Shown: piece by piece, positions 1-12,171 of the stretch | How positions within the stretch are numbered: position 1 is the stretch's first letter | How the letters are laid out: every line of letters begins with the position of its first letter | NCBI GenBank assembly: GCA_022385755.1 | Contig: MU278356.1 | Location: forward strand, 852,589-916,588 | DNA length: 64,000 nt | From: Trametopsis cervina | Lineage: Eukaryota; Basidiomycota; Agaricomycetes; Polyporales; Irpicaceae | Reading direction: 5' to 3' | Translations under genes and position numbers: made by a program | The notes under the pieces: model-generated | Database searches by the model: none | Seen by the model: the letters and a program-made list of their open reading frames with translations, nothing else | What the model was told of the DNA's origin: nothing

Positions 1-1887
1 CGTCACCAAAATATTGACATGTCTTGCGAGATATGGAGACGATGTAATTATGTACACCACTAACGACTCGTTGACATTTTCAGCCACGAACCTGAGCAAG
101 TCGGCGTACTGCCGCTTCAAGTACAGTCGCCAGTTCTTCAGCAGATTCCACGCGACTCCGGTGCCCGACGGGGAGAACTTTGGCGTTCAAGGCCAGGTGA
201 ACGCGAAAGTGAGATAATATATCCAGTGAAGGAAATGGATACGGACCTGACCGCGCATATAGTCACTCCTTGCCGTCCTGAAACACCGCACCGTTGATAA
301 AAGTGTCGAGAAATGCGACTTGGCAATTGTGGACGGCGGTGAGAACGAAGGCGAAGAAGACGATGAAGAACGTGATAGCCTCGAGAGCAAACTGATTGTG
401 CGTTTACATTGCAAACACGGTATCTATCTTCCGTGTGTATCTTATTTGGATCTGATCATCCTCATGTTCCTGATACAGGCGTTGTGAAGACACATAGATT
501 GCTATTGCATTCGACGACACTGGTATTCCCGAGTGGGGACCAGTGGCCGAACGAATCGCGACTTACTATATCGCCTAAAGCTCTCAAGGACCTGATAGAG
601 CACTTTCCGTTCCCAAAAGGACCAAAACACGACCCGAAACTTATTTGGAAGTTTGAAGAGGAAGACGTGTTCCTGAGAGGCCAAGAAACCTCAACAGAGA
701 CTGAGGGTACGTTGCAGCCCTCGTGGTCTCATTCGTTCGAATTCCCATGCTGACCATGCTTAAAGCAAAGGGTCTCGCGACGGAGCTATCCATCAGCGCA
801 TCTGAGTTCGAGGTGTACGACGTATATGACCCGCCAATCACAATATGTTTTCATATCAGAGAATTCCAGGTACGCTCCAACGCTTCTATCGTTATATCAT
901 TACAGACCCTAACATAGGTATCTTTACCCAGTCAACCCTCGCGCTTGCCGACCAACTTGGTCTACAACTTATCATCCGTTTCACAGATCCACAGTCCCCC
1001 ATTCTCATTGAGATAGAAGGCGATCTCTCAGACACCCTCTTCGTGATATCAACCAATCAGATCATTGACGCAGCCGACAGGCCCAACGGCCAACAACAGG
1101 CGCAGCAGCCGCACGGCCGTCGCGCAGCGGATGTCCAGCAGAAGGGCAGAGGCCGCAAGCGCGGGCTCGAGCAGGACGACGACGACAACGATAGTATACA
1201 TCGCGAGCGCAGATCCGAGAGCCGTGGGTCGTCGGTGATGGGCCATGCGCGGAAGACGCCCATGAAGGCGGCGGTGCAAGTCGACAGAACCTCCGTCGTG
1301 CGAGAGTCGGTCGAGCCAGGCCCAAGCCTCCCTCGGTCGATGCCTGGTCTACTGTCTATGCCAAAGTCTATGCCTGGTCTGCTGTCTATGCCAAAACAGC
1401 CATCCCCATTGGCGCGCCCGTCTACTCCTGCTAAGAAGACTGAGGCGCTCTTCCTGCCAGGCTCGCAGCTCTCTCAGGCGGCAGAAGAGGCTATCCGCGA
1501 GTCTGGGCTGGGCATCGAGAACATGAACGTCGAAGAGTTCAACGCGATGCTGGAGGACGACGGAGAAGAGTTCATCCCCCCGCCGCGGCTGACGCAATTT
1601 GCGCAGGAATCCGGCGCAGACGCCGATGTGAGCATGCAGGAAGAGGAAATTGACGAACTGGCTGGAGACGTGGACGACGAGCCGGACGCGGTCGCTCAGG
1701 CGCCGAGGAGCGATAGCTTTGATTTGTACTATGACGAAGCGGAGACACAGTTTGGGCCGACACAGGGCTCGAGCATATCGAATGGATCTAAGGCGAGTAA
1801 GGTTTCGCATGACATCTGGGGTACGACTGTTTGTATTGACTCTACACGTAACGTTTACAGACTTTCCGGCCGTTGTTCGACGATTAA
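1..1887 (+). CDS. rad9: RAD9-like subunit of the 9-1-1 DNA damage checkpoint clamp (5' partial)
   Basis: This is the Rad9 subunit of the heterotrimeric Rad9-Rad1-Hus1 clamp, which is loaded at damaged DNA in the nucleus and activates the ATR/Mec1-type checkpoint. Visible exons are 2-208, 263-419, 479-706, 766-869, 932-1801 and 1861-1887, about 530 codons. The first exon runs off the left edge, so the N-terminus is missing. The PCNA-like core is recognisable from SKSAYCRFKYSRQFF, the stretch KSVEKCDLAI, IVRLHCKHG, ATELSISASEFEVYDV and LIIRFTDP. It is followed by an acidic, Ser/Pro-rich tail typical of Rad9, the phosphorylated C-terminal region in the family. The tail contains a duplicated 10-residue unit at 1337-1396. 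The last exon is only 27 bp and encodes TFRPLFDD then stop; its intron uses a weak GTTTCG donor (1802). Family assignment is strong. The final microexon is inferred from reading frame and from a similar ending in other fungal Rad9 proteins. Confidence 0.88.
1337..1396 (+). repeat. Two tandem copies of a 30-bp coding repeat in RAD9
   Basis: Two nearly identical 30-bp units (1337-1366 and 1367-1396) encode SMPGLLSMPK twice in the disordered tail of RAD9. They differ at a few third or wobble positions, so the duplication is not brand new. Confidence 0.85.
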
Positions 1888-2159
1888 TATTGGTGGTATA
1901 CAATAATGTACTCTATCATACAAGATATTGTCCTTGATAATGATACCCATGGATCTGGAGAATGTCCTCTGCGGGAATAGACAAGATAATGGTACAGGTT
2001 TGTTTCATGTGAGGCGGAGGATAGCGCGGTCGTGAGAGGTGAGTCAAGAGTGTTCATTTGAGATTCTGCAAAGATGAGTCAGTATTCATTGCTTGCGGCA
2101 TAGATGACAATATGCTTACCGTCATGAAATTTCGTTAAGTCATGAAGAGTATTGCAGCC

Positions 2160-2465
2160 TTAGAGCATGCTCTTGTAGTACGGAGTGGCAACTGCACCCC
2201 GCTTGAAGATGTCTCGCAAGTCAAGAGAGCTCTTTTTCCTCCGCACAGTGCGTTGAGTAGGCTGCTCTGACCGCCCATTCCAATATTGCATCGTCTCCTT
2301 GCGCTCCTCGCCACCCGCTCCATGCGCTGGGAACGCCACCATGCTCCCCTCGCCTCCCTCTGGCGCCCAACTCTGCGATCGGAATGACGGTATGTGGCTG
2401 TCGATCAAGACAGGACGACTGGCTGGTGTCGGGCGGAACTGGATTTCAGACTCGTGTGTGGCCAT
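2160..2465 (-). CDS. Small hypothetical protein, 101 aa
   Basis: This is a single-exon frame of 101 codons starting at an ATG in a good context (GCCATGGCC). The protein is polar and lacks membrane segments. It begins MATHESEIQFRPTP, is rich in Gly/Glu in the middle, and ends in a basic stretch (RRKKSSLDLRDIFKRG) followed by TPYYKSML. The coherent composition and start context argue that it is real, but I do not recognise a family. It lies tail-to-tail with RAD9, about 270 bp away. The alternative is a chance frame. Confidence 0.45.
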   Translation of the reverse strand: MATHESEIQFRPTPASRPVLIDSHIPSFRSQSWAPEGGEGSMVAFPAHGAGGEERKETMQYWNGRSEQPTQRTVRRKKSSLDLRDIFKRGAVATPYYKSML

Positions 2466-4643
2466 GGCGAACAGGTGTGGCGGGTGCGTTGCGTGGGTAT
2501 GGAAGATTGAGGTGAGAGACTGGTGAGAGCAAAGAAAGTATCGCAGACGCTTTCGTACGCGAAATGCTTTAAAGTTAAGTGCAGGCGCTCGGGCAGGTCC
2601 AATGGGGTGTGGAGAAAGTGGTGAGCCGGCTCTCCAATATATAGCTCGCGAGGAATTCGGCTCGCTCTAGACCATGCTCACGCCCCCTCTTCGAATCATG
2701 ACTGTCAGGCTCCGTCAAACGGCATTGGTCCGTGAGGGCGAAAATGGGCCACAGCCTTGCCGTACCCGCTGAGCCCGTGCGCAGCACGCATAGGCACTAA
2801 TACGGCTGAAGGGGTTGCTCATGACGTCGGACGCCACGAATGGCGAGCGTTGCTCGACTCGGTGAGTGGTAATGCGAGCTATTACAGGGTTCATGAGCGT
2901 GGAATGGGTTGTTCGTAGCATTGTTTGGGGCACACGCGGATCGTTTTCAAACAGATGGGCTGTGTGATATACCTGATTCGGATGGGAACAGCGGTATGAC
3001 TTGGAAGCTGATGCAGTGGGCCCGCGGAAAACACTCATTTGCGCGAAGAGCAGGGGGGTTCTCCATTCTGCACTTCCCCTGTGATTTTGGACAGCTGGCG
3101 AGTAGAGCACGCACCCGGTGGTGGTGTGTAATAGAAAGTCGATTCATCTGACATCATGCTAATCCCTCAAATTCAGGGTGGAAAGCGATGCTTCGGCTTA
3201 GTTCGGTCGCCGCGTTGTCTCAGCATTCTACTCGAGTTCCGCTGAGTCCTTTGGTCCGTGCTTCAGGTCTCCGCTGCCGTTGACATGGACGGTGTGACAT
3301 ACGGATCTATGGTGCTGGGACGGACGGACATGTCGTGAGAACGTGATGTTTACGCTTGTTTGTTTATGAAGGCGCTCGATATAAGGCGCTGCAGGGTAAG
3401 TTTTTTCTTGTCTCCGAACCGTATCGACTGCCAATTCTCACATAACGTCTCTCAAAGCTCTGCAGCATGAATATCCCAGCCTGAACCTGCGGACGACTGG
3501 GGGGATGCATTCCAACTCGATCCCCCGGTGCTGCTGATCTTGCGACGCTTGCGCCGATATTGTTGTACACTGGTACTGCAGCACACGCGCAAGCCAACCG
3601 ATGTTCGTCCTCACTTCCCCTTTTTCTTTCTCTTTTTCTTCAGTCACTGGCGTCTTTCTGCCCGAGCAGTGCTTAACGCATCCACCCTGCAATCGGTTCT
3701 GGTGTACAGCCAAGATCAATCCACGTCTACTCGTCTAATCAACGAGGAGCCGGGCAACATTGAGAAGTGCTGGCTCCCTCATGGGGCTTGTCATGGTCTG
3801 TGTTTGCCGTACATTTCTGTACTTCTATGTGATGTATATTAGTAGCTTTCAATGCAATTCTATATCGTTCCATACTGTCATGAAGTTTGCTTGGGGCATG
3901 TGGCTCTCCTTGATGTGCAAGGTACATTGGACGGGTTTACGCATGATTCTGAGCGTATACCCGGAGAAAGCTGACAAAGGGAATCGAAGCTTCCACAGAT
4001 GATAGCGGTATATATCATCGTTCTAAGTTAACCAGCTTCACCACAGGAATCCAATGGTGGGATGCAAAAGTTGCTTCATTCCCCTGCAGTTCGAGTGATA
4101 CAATCTACAGGTGCGTATGATGCTTTCCCCTAGATATTAGTATCCTACAGCGTACCTATGGATAACATTACGCCCATTACTGGTGGCGCTACAATCGTGA
4201 ATATTGCGTCCTATACTGTTTCGACTTGCGAACACTGCCTGTTACGCAACTGGGACGTCCACATAATCAGTAGCCGTCCGAGTCAAATCTCTGAGGTTCA
4301 CATTACTAACTGTCAAGTGGTTGTGAGATATGTCATCGGTGTAGACTTTTCTCACATACAGGATGAGTACCGATTATGATGACGATTGAGCAAATTATAG
4401 CTTCGTGAATGACGCCAGCGTATGAAAGCACTTCTATACTGTGTACGGTTATTACCCTTCTTGGAGGCGAAGCAGGTTGCACAAGCGATAATAGCCAGAC
4501 CTTGCTCTACGAAGCACAGCGAAGGTCGAGGGGCCGGTCGTTGAAACGCGAAACGCGCTGTCCACGTGATCGCGTCAACGGTATTCACTACCAAGCGCCT
4601 TGTAAGCATCCTTCCACTTTCTTGCTACCGAACGGTCTCGACG
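2466..4643. other. 2.2 kb intergenic stretch, no supported gene
   Basis: Only short overlapping frames on both strands without recognisable motifs are present. Frames such as 2715-3110 (-) and 2909-3151 (+) overlap each other and show no splice-consistent extension. The right end includes an ATG-less frame that continues into PIF1 (4545-4643). Confidence 0.6.
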
Positions 4644-6988
4644 ATGTCGCAGTCATATTCCAAGCAGCCTATGTCCGGCTTGAAGTCGGTCCAGCGCGAC
4701 TTCTCGGCCAACACCATTCCTTCCAGCAGCCAATCGAGCGAAGATGCCTACCCCCGAAAGCCACCCGTGCCAGGCGCAACTGGCATGACTGCGCAAGAGC
4801 GGAGGTTGCAGATAATACAGGCGGCTCTCAATGGCGACTACGCCCCGGAACCAAAGGCGGCGACTCCCAGCAGCAGCCTGCACTCGTTCAGCAGCAAGAG
4901 ACCGAGTTCATCGCAAGAAGAGTCCGAGGCCAAACGAAGGCACTTACCCTCGTCATGGGACGAATCGACCTCACAACCAAGTTCTCTTGCGCCTAACAAG
5001 TTGTTTGGGAAAACCAAGTCATTTACAGATGTAACTGGGACGAGCAGCGCACCCAGCGTGAAAAAGATAGTGCCCTCCGGTTCCGTGTCGTCGGACAAGC
5101 CTGCTGCTGTGTTCCTAAGCCAAGAACAGACGCATATACTCAAGTTGGTCGAGAATGGAGAGAGTATATTTTACACTGGAAGTGCTGGTATGTTCACTTT
5201 GTTTTAGTGCATTGTGGCGCGTCGTTGTATGCGCATCAGCAGAGCGCTAAGCCCCAATCATTTGCACAGGTACAGGAAAGTCGGTTCTCCTGCGCGAAAT
5301 CATTAAAGTTCTCCGCAAGAGGTATTCGAAATCTCCTGATGCAGTTGCAATCACCGCCTCCACTGGCATCGCCGCGTGTAACATCGGGGGTGTCACCATC
5401 CATTCGTTCGCGGGTATTGGCATTGGGATGGACCCGCCAGAGCAGCTCGCTAATAGAATCAGGAAGAACAAGAAGGCAATGTCCAGATGGCAGCGCACTA
5501 AAGTGCTTATCATTGACGAAGGTACGCTCATACTGCCAACTTGGGAGATCTAGATATTGATGGCTTGCAGTGTCAATGGTGGACGGCGACCTCTTCGACA
5601 AACTTGCACGCATAGGCAGTATGTTGAGGAGGAATGTAGAGCCTTTCGGAGGTATCCAGGTGCGCCCTCAGCAAAGAATACTGTGCGCATACTAACCCAC
5701 TATGTAGGTCATCGTTACTGGAGACTTCTTCCAACTCCCGCCGGTCGGCAAAGGCACAGTTTCAGTGAAATTCGCTTTCGAAGCTCAGCTCTGGAAGCAG
5801 ACGATCAAGAAGACATTTAACCTCACAAAGGTCTTCCGTCAGCGGGACCCTCGTCAGTGTGCATCGCCTAAATTGATTCCGCACAGCTGATAAGATGATG
5901 CATCACTCAGGGTTCGTTGATATGCTCAACGAGATGAGGTTCGGTAGATTGCAAGCGGACTCCATCGCTAGGTTCAAAAGCCTTTCTCGAACCATCCAAT
6001 ATGCCGACGGCGTCAGCGCAACTGAGCTGTGGGTTCCGAAATATCTGTATCACGACAACTGATTGAGAGAGATTCACAGGTTCCCTCGGCGTGAGGATGT
6101 TGAGCAATCAAACACGCGTCGCATGAAGGAAATTAATGGAGAAACTAGAAAGTATACAGCCAACCAGGGAGGTGCTCTGGCGGGAACAGACCAAGGAGCA
6201 AAGATGCTCTCTAACTTTATGGCACCCGCCGAGCTTACGCTAAAGATCGGAGCTCAGGTCCGTAACCTCTATCTTCTGAAACTGTTCTACGAACATTGAT
6301 CGAGGCAATGTAGGTGATGTTGATTAAAAACATGGACGAAATGCTTGTAAACGGTAGCATGGGTACCATTGTGGAGTTTGCTGAGCCGGCAGCTTATTTG
6401 ACGAACCCCGATGACCCGCACACCATCACTCCAGACAAGCCGCAGTCCAAATCCTCGGGGAAAGACAAGAAGGGGGGCGCTTCGGTGGAGCAGAAATGGC
6501 CTGTGGTCGAATTCCTGAATCCTCGCAGGAGGGTGCTAATTATGCCTGAGACATTCAAGACCGAGTTACCGAGCGGTGAAGTTCAAGTCAGCAGAACACA
6601 GGTATGTGACTAAACATCGAGATGAGGCCGAATTTATCGTTTCATGTGTTCAGCTGCCTCTGATCCTGGCCTGGGCTATGTCAATTCATAAATCTCAAGG
6701 TCAGACTCTAGAACGCGTCAGAGTTGACCTCGCCCGGATATTCGAGAAAGGTGAGACCGCAGCCATTCTGGTTCTCGCCGGTCTAATTTCGACGAGCAGG
6801 CCAGGCATATGTTGCCCTGTCGCGTGCTACTTCATTGGACGGGCTCCAGGTCTTGAACTTTGATCCCACGAAGGTACACGCTCTCGTTGAATATCTCTGC
6901 CTTGAAGCTCACTGGCGCTTTCTAGGTCAAGGCACATCCCAAAGTGGTCGAGTGGAGCAAGACCCTGGAGGTCATTGAAACATCGTAA
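4644..6988 (+). CDS. pif1: PIF1-family 5'-3' DNA helicase
   Basis: This is a superfamily 1B helicase that unwinds DNA 5' to 3' and acts on G-quadruplexes, telomeres, replication barriers and mitochondrial DNA in the family. Ten exons (4644-5187, 5270-5521, 5571-5659, 5708-5852, 5911-6028, 6080-6257, 6314-6601, 6654-6750, 6800-6873, 6926-6988) sum to 616 codons. Motifs appear in order: Walker A GSAGTGKS spliced across intron 1 (residues about 178-185), [11 protein letters not shown], Walker [40 protein letters not shown], the late [15 protein letters not shown] and the arginine-finger motif QAYVALSRA. The N-terminal 150 residues are Ser/Pro-rich and probably disordered. The first ATG in frame was chosen, but the frame stays open upstream without an ATG (see findings). 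The acceptor of exon 5 could instead be 5886, adding eight residues. It converges on RIT1 with 130 bp between stops. Confidence 0.93.
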
Positions 6989-7118
6989 TTTGTGTGACAT
7001 TGTTCATTACCTTACGATTGTTGCATTCTATTAACTGTAACTTATGATCTCGTGCAACTGTAACAACTTGCTGCCTCACAGGCGTTTTCCACAGATATAC
7101 TGATGCTATTTCGATCGG

Positions 7119-8877
7119 CTATGCCCTCCTGCGAAGTGATGGCGGTGTCATGAGGAATTCATTAACCCGCTTCAATGTGGCTCTGGATGGATTTGCCTGC
7201 GCTCTACTGGCGATAATCCACTGCAGCCGCTTGCTGATGGCCTGTTTGTCAGGTACCGGTAACACCTCTGTTCATCGCTTTCAGCATTTATCCGGCGCCA
7301 CAAAGATTGGGCTACGTACTGCGTTCGTCAACGCCGGTGTATTGCCCCGAATCATCAAACAGGAGCTGCAGTGCTGCAAGTGCCACGCCGACGCTCGCAT
7401 CTCGCCCGCTATCACAGGAGATACAGACAGTAGACCCTTGCGACAAATATGAATCAATGAAAGGAAGGCTCCGCGGCAGAATCGCCTCCAGGAACATCGA
7501 CTGGCCGCGCTTCCCCGGTGGGAGATACAAGACTAGGACATGCTCTGGGTCTATCCTCCATCCGTCCGCACCAACACGTTCCCTTACTGCTGCGCTGGCG
7601 GAAATTATGACCTGGGCCGTGCGCTGAACGGGATCTGAAACATTGGTGTGAAGATGTTCTGATAGTTCGGACAGAAGCCCGATCTTGATGCGTCCTCCGA
7701 CATGATTTACAGGGGATGACTCTGCCACGGTCGAATCTGATCGCTTGCTGCCTAAGTCGTTATCGACGAGCTCGACGACCAGGGCCTTCAGGTCTTGTCG
7801 GCCAGTGCGGAGAAGCAGGTCTTTGTGCCGCCAGAAAAGTGCGGGCGTCAAACCCTACATGGTGAGATGTGGGATACACCGGTCGTTTTTGGTATAGGGT
7901 GGCTACTGACCTGACTCCACAGCTCATGATCATCTCCAGAACCTTGAACGTAGGAATAACCATTCGATCGCCTTTCAACCCCTTCCTGAACCTGTTTGGA
8001 CGCCGAAACACAGATTATGGGATAGAAGGTTCGATCCTCTGGGGGAGGTATACGCGGCCATGATGAACTTGCCGGCGTAATCCACAGCGGCCTTAGCGGA
8101 CGGCTCAGATTCGGTAGCTCATAGGCAGAGTGCTACTTGGGTGAGATGTCAACCAGCTTGCCTTGGAATGATGAAGACAAACTTGAAGATGCACAGCCCA
8201 CTGATCCAACCTTAACTGCATCTGCGTATGTTCTTGTGCACTCACAACGGTTGGTGGAGTGTACAGCGATGTATCCCAGTTATCATCTTTTTTGTGCGTT
8301 GCCTTGATAGCGCGGTTAATGACAGTACACCAAAGCGGCACCGTCTTGGATAAGGCGTCCGGCATCCGTTTTCCTGCCCGAGTGGAATCTACTATCATAA
8401 AACTGCGCCTCGTAAGAATGGCCGCTGGAAAGCTTTGAAGGAAGTACAGACCCCCCGTTGTGATTTATGGTGTGCAAGAGATGAATATTGGGCCGACGTA
8501 GATTGAAGCTCCAATTATTAAAATGCCCATCTGTCGACTTGAAATATGCTGATTCTTCCGAAGAAGACTGATTATCGGCGGCGTTCGAGCGAATTGTCGC
8601 CTGTATGTTAGAGACAACTCACAGCCGTTGTTCGCACATACCACGCTCCACAGCGCAGATTTGCTACACAAAGGGCGATTAATGCTGACTGGCACCGCCA
8701 CGTAAAATGCGACTCACGTATGATCGGGATGTTTGCGTAATGATCGCGCAGAGAATCGATAAATTCAATGTCCTCAGCAATTGAGTGAAGACGGTTGTAT
8801 AGATCAAGCGATTCTTTGCGGAGTTCAGCAAGAGCTTGGGAGTGGAGAGTTGCAGAGCTAGCCGTTTGGAGCATCAT
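7119..8877 (-). CDS. rit1: Initiator tRNA-Met A64 2'-O-ribosylphosphate transferase (Rit1)
   Basis: Rit1 adds a phosphoribosyl group at A64 of initiator tRNA-Met, which keeps it out of elongation in fungi and plants. Seven exons on the minus strand (8877-8718, 8663-8623, 8567-8452, 8402-8183, 8132-7911, 7854-7320, 7267-7119) give 480 residues. Family landmarks include LAELRKESLDLYNRLHSI, PNLRCGAWY, YFKSTDGHFNNWSFNLRRPN, MIVDSTRAGKRMPDALSKTV, WDTSLYTPPTVVSAQEH, YVQGSGDDHELW, GLTPALFWRHKDLLL, a C-terminal dual-specificity-phosphatase-like domain (CISCDSGRDASVGVALAALQ) and a basic end, NPSRATLKRVNEFL. The gene looks intact although its longest single exon holds only about a third of the protein. 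The donor of exon 2 (8622) is the least certain junction. The start is the first of two adjacent ATGs. Confidence 0.92.
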
Positions 8878-10129
8878 GCTATGGGCACTGCCGTCTAGAA
8901 ACTGAGTAAGGGCCAGTAGTAATAGCAACAGAGAAAACAGCGGCTCACTCGTAACTCAAATAATCTGTACAACTTGATTATGCACTGAGCAGGTAAGTTA
9001 ATACTGGAGGATGCGAAAGTAATTCCGTTATCTAAACCGTATTTGTCAGCACATCGGTCTATTCCTGAGAAGCACGTGCATTGATTGGCAGTCGGAGTTC
9101 ACACTCTTGAGTGGTTGAGATACATCTACTTGACAGTGTTGGTTACTGCCATCCAAACATGTCCTCACTCAGCTCATAAACCCACGAACTCAGTTGAGTG
9201 TCCCCGTACGTTCCTGAAGCACGCGGTCGGATCGACACCTTCTCATAATTAGTTGCAATCCTAACGATCCAAGTTTACGCAAGGAGCTCACGACGAGCAG
9301 AATAAGGACCACATACAGTGCTGTTCTGACACAAAAGTTCATCATATTTTTATCATCTCCGCTGTTTGTTTCTCAGTCATCATGCGTAGCCTCTTTGATC
9401 TGATTGCACCGGTAGGACTCTGTGGGCTCATGCCGCGGTTAGATCATATCTAGGCATAGTAGCCTGTCAATGTTAACAAGGCACATTGGAGAACGGTTCT
9501 TTGGTCGGAGCATCGATTAGGGCGGACTCTCCCTATGTCTGCCATCTGATGTCCCTACGCGACTGAGCCACCAAGCATGCTTCTGCGGGGTAAGTCTTGT
9601 ATTGATTGAATACTTGATTTATCACTTCTACTCAAACTCTCATGTCGGTGTTCCGGCGGTCCGTGCGCGCACCTAGCAGCGGCCAACAACTTTCAATTAC
9701 TTGACGCCTTGTATAGGCATCACCTCAGGCCCGATCGAGACGTTGACGACGTAAAGCCAACTCCCCTGATTTTGATTGTCCCGCCTTCTTTGTTGAGAAC
9801 ACGCGGGACGTTGCAATGCGGTCAAAATTGATTGCGCTCTGCATAATGTCAACGTATGCAGTGACACCCTCTACAATCTGGCAGTGCGATAGAGGCACAA
9901 CGAGGCAGGAAGTATATGGTGCGAATCTCCTACTCGACGAACACACGCCGATCTCGCAAGTGAGATATGTTCACTACATGCTCGCAGCGAACGGAAACTG
10001 AACGCAAATCATTGGCCACAACGACACCGAGGATAGAGAGGGTTCCTGTGCCTGCACAGCGTCATTAAGAGTCTATATAACCGAGCCAGCTCGTAAGTGA
10101 CGAAACAGTCAAACATTCAACAACTTACC
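8878..10129. other. 1.25 kb divergent intergenic region
   Basis: The region separates RIT1 (-) and the Zn2Cys6 factor (+), so it should hold both promoters. It is AT-rich with no supported gene. The only clear element is the TATA box near its right end. Confidence 0.6.
10074..10080 (+). promoter_or_regulatory. TATA box of the Zn2Cys6 gene
   Basis: TATATAA lies 50 bp before the chosen ATG, a spacing that implies a very short 5' leader. This supports the start codon at 10130. Confidence 0.5.
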
Positions 10130-12008
10130 ATGTACAGTGAAGAACCTCCCGCATACTTGCCCCGTGGTGGTGCCTGCGTCGTCTGTCGGTAAGTACAAGA
10201 GTCCTCCGTACTTTGTTGCCATACTGAACTAAACCCTCTCTTCAGGAAAAAGAAGACAGTGAGTTTCTCGTTATTCTCCTTGTGGGTAACGACAATGAAC
10301 ACCACTTTGATAAAGAAATGTCACGGAGAGAAGCCCGTCTGTAGCTCTTGCGTGCGTTCCGGTATGGAACGCGACTGTGTTTACGATAATACACCTGCGC
10401 CAAATATCCAAAGAGACCTCGAGAGACAGATAGCCGAATTGGATGGTCGCATACAAGGATTAATGCAACGTCGAGGCCCTGAGGCCTCTCGCACTGCAAG
10501 CAGGAATTCACCTCCTCCAGAGGCTGCGCAGAACCTGTAAGCCAGTTGTCCTGAGAATATGCGGTCTTCTACTCACGCCTTTATCAACAGCACGAATTAT
10601 TTCCTTCCTCATGCCCTGAAATTAGGCTGTGTTTTGGATCTGAAACGAGCATTCTCTCATAGCCACACGATGCCTGCGTCCAACGCCCTCCGCACTGCTG
10701 TTTATCTTTGGGGAATCAAGCTATCCGGAGACGCAAACTACCTCCAACACGAGCAAGATTACCTCACCAAGACTCTACGCGCAATGCAAGCGGCGCTATC
10801 ATGGGCGCAGCAAAACCAACTCAACACACTTCACCTCATACAAGCTGAAATACTCGTCGCTAATTATTTCTTCAGCTACGGACGTTGGGCGGAAGGCCAG
10901 GCCCATACCACGGCGATGGTGTCTTTGGCTTTGGCGTCTGGCCTCCACAAACTCCCACCGCCTGTACAAAATCTGGTGGAGGAAGTGGAGAAGATCAATG
11001 TGTGGTGGACCGTTTTCTCGATGGAGAATTGGTGGTCGGCGCTCCTCGATGTGCCGTCTAGACTCATGGATAGCGGCGAATCCGCGCTCGGTATCGATAC
11101 TCCCTGGGCTCAAGCTGTGGGGGTAGGCAGTTTATTTATCGTATATATATATATATAATCAGAAACTGATTGGGTTTGACCGTCCAGGCTCCTTTCGCTA
11201 ATGAAAGCTTCTATGGCCAAACCGTTTTCCGCTTTTTATCGGACGTGAGGACTGGGCCTGCCTCGTCTCCTCTTTCATTACAAGCTCAGTCGGCCGTTCT
11301 TCTGGCGATGTCCGCCGAGGTCGCTAGCTATCAAGGTCAGGGTAAGCTATGTTGTAACAAAGGTGCCGCCTGTGCTAACTCACAATCTTCCAGGCGATCC
11401 ACAACAATTCGTCAATATGTTCTCAGCTCTCGATCAATCTCTGGAAATGTTCAAGCGCTCCCTTCCAGTTGTCGCAAGGACACCACCTCTGCCATTGGGC
11501 ATCTCCCACGACCTACTTATCGCTCATTCGTTGGTCCATGCGGCCACGATCCGTATGTATAAGGGCTTCATTACGACGAACCCAGAGGCTCTGCCCAAGT
11601 GCCTTTCTGCTTCGTTCGCCATTATCGAGCTCATTACCACGGCCAACGTCCGCCAAATGAACTTCGTTCATCCGGTTGTCGCCGTGCGTTCAGATTACTT
11701 TATTCATACAGACGTAGAACCAACTCATCTTCTAACCTTCTCAGATGTTGTGGGGCACTGCATGCGAGATTATTGTTAATTTACTATCCCACATGAGGAG
11801 GTCTCCGCCTAGTCGCGCAGCTTCTGGCCTCCCTGGGCCAGAAGCGCTGCAGGCGAGCCTTCGTCAGCTGGCAAGTGCCATGAGCCAATGCGCGGGCAGC
11901 GTCCCGCTCTTCGGTACGTATTAACACCATCGTTGCATCCTTCTTTAATTGATCAAGATCTTACGGCATGTAGGGAGCCAACTTGAGAAGCTACAGCACC
12001 TTCTCTAG
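10130..12008 (+). CDS. Zn2Cys6 binuclear-cluster transcription factor
   Basis: Eight exons (10130-10188, 10246-10258, 10316-10536, 10591-11122, 11188-11341, 11394-11683, 11745-11913, 11974-12008) give 490 residues. The N-terminal DNA-binding domain follows the C-x2-C-x6-C-x5-12-C-x2-C pattern: ACVVCRKKKTKCHGEKPVCSSC then a distal Cys in RDCVYDN. It is assembled from three exons, one of them only 13 bp. A predicted dimerisation helix follows (QRDLERQIAELDGRIQGLM). The rest is helical and matches the general look of the fungal-specific regulatory region (ASNALRTAVYLWGIKLS, EILVANYFFSYGRWAEGQAHTT). The protein is compact compared with the 600-900 residues usual for this class. Targets cannot be read from sequence. 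Intron 4 contains a short (TA)n run at 11140-11157. Confidence 0.85.
11140..11157. repeat. Short (TA)n microsatellite in an intron
   Basis: An uninterrupted TA dinucleotide run sits inside the fourth intron of the Zn2Cys6 gene. It is likely polymorphic and has no coding consequence. Confidence 0.8.
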
Positions 12009-12171
12009 GACTTCGATATCACCACCACATACTATGTTTATTTATGATCTTCCATTCCCAAGGACTGCATATAGATACAGCCTATAGATAATACTATTTT
12101 CCTATTCGTATACATATTTAAACCGTAGATAGTAAGCCCGTAATATACACACTACATTGTTATTTTATGAA

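Noticed and set aside
4044..4379. Possible two-exon frame ending in a 73-codon beta-rich stretch (MDNITPITGG on)
   Set aside because: Splice-like signals (GTGCGT at 4111, CTACAG at 4150) exist, but no start exon, no family and no support for the 3' end were found.
7760..8011. 83-codon minus-strand frame beginning MFRRPNRFRKG
   Set aside because: Wrong frame of RIT1 exon 5; the true frame reads the YVQGSGDDHELW block.
8020..8045. GGTTCGATCC, a B-box-like match
   Set aside because: It lies inside the coding exon 5 of RIT1 and no tRNA folds around it.
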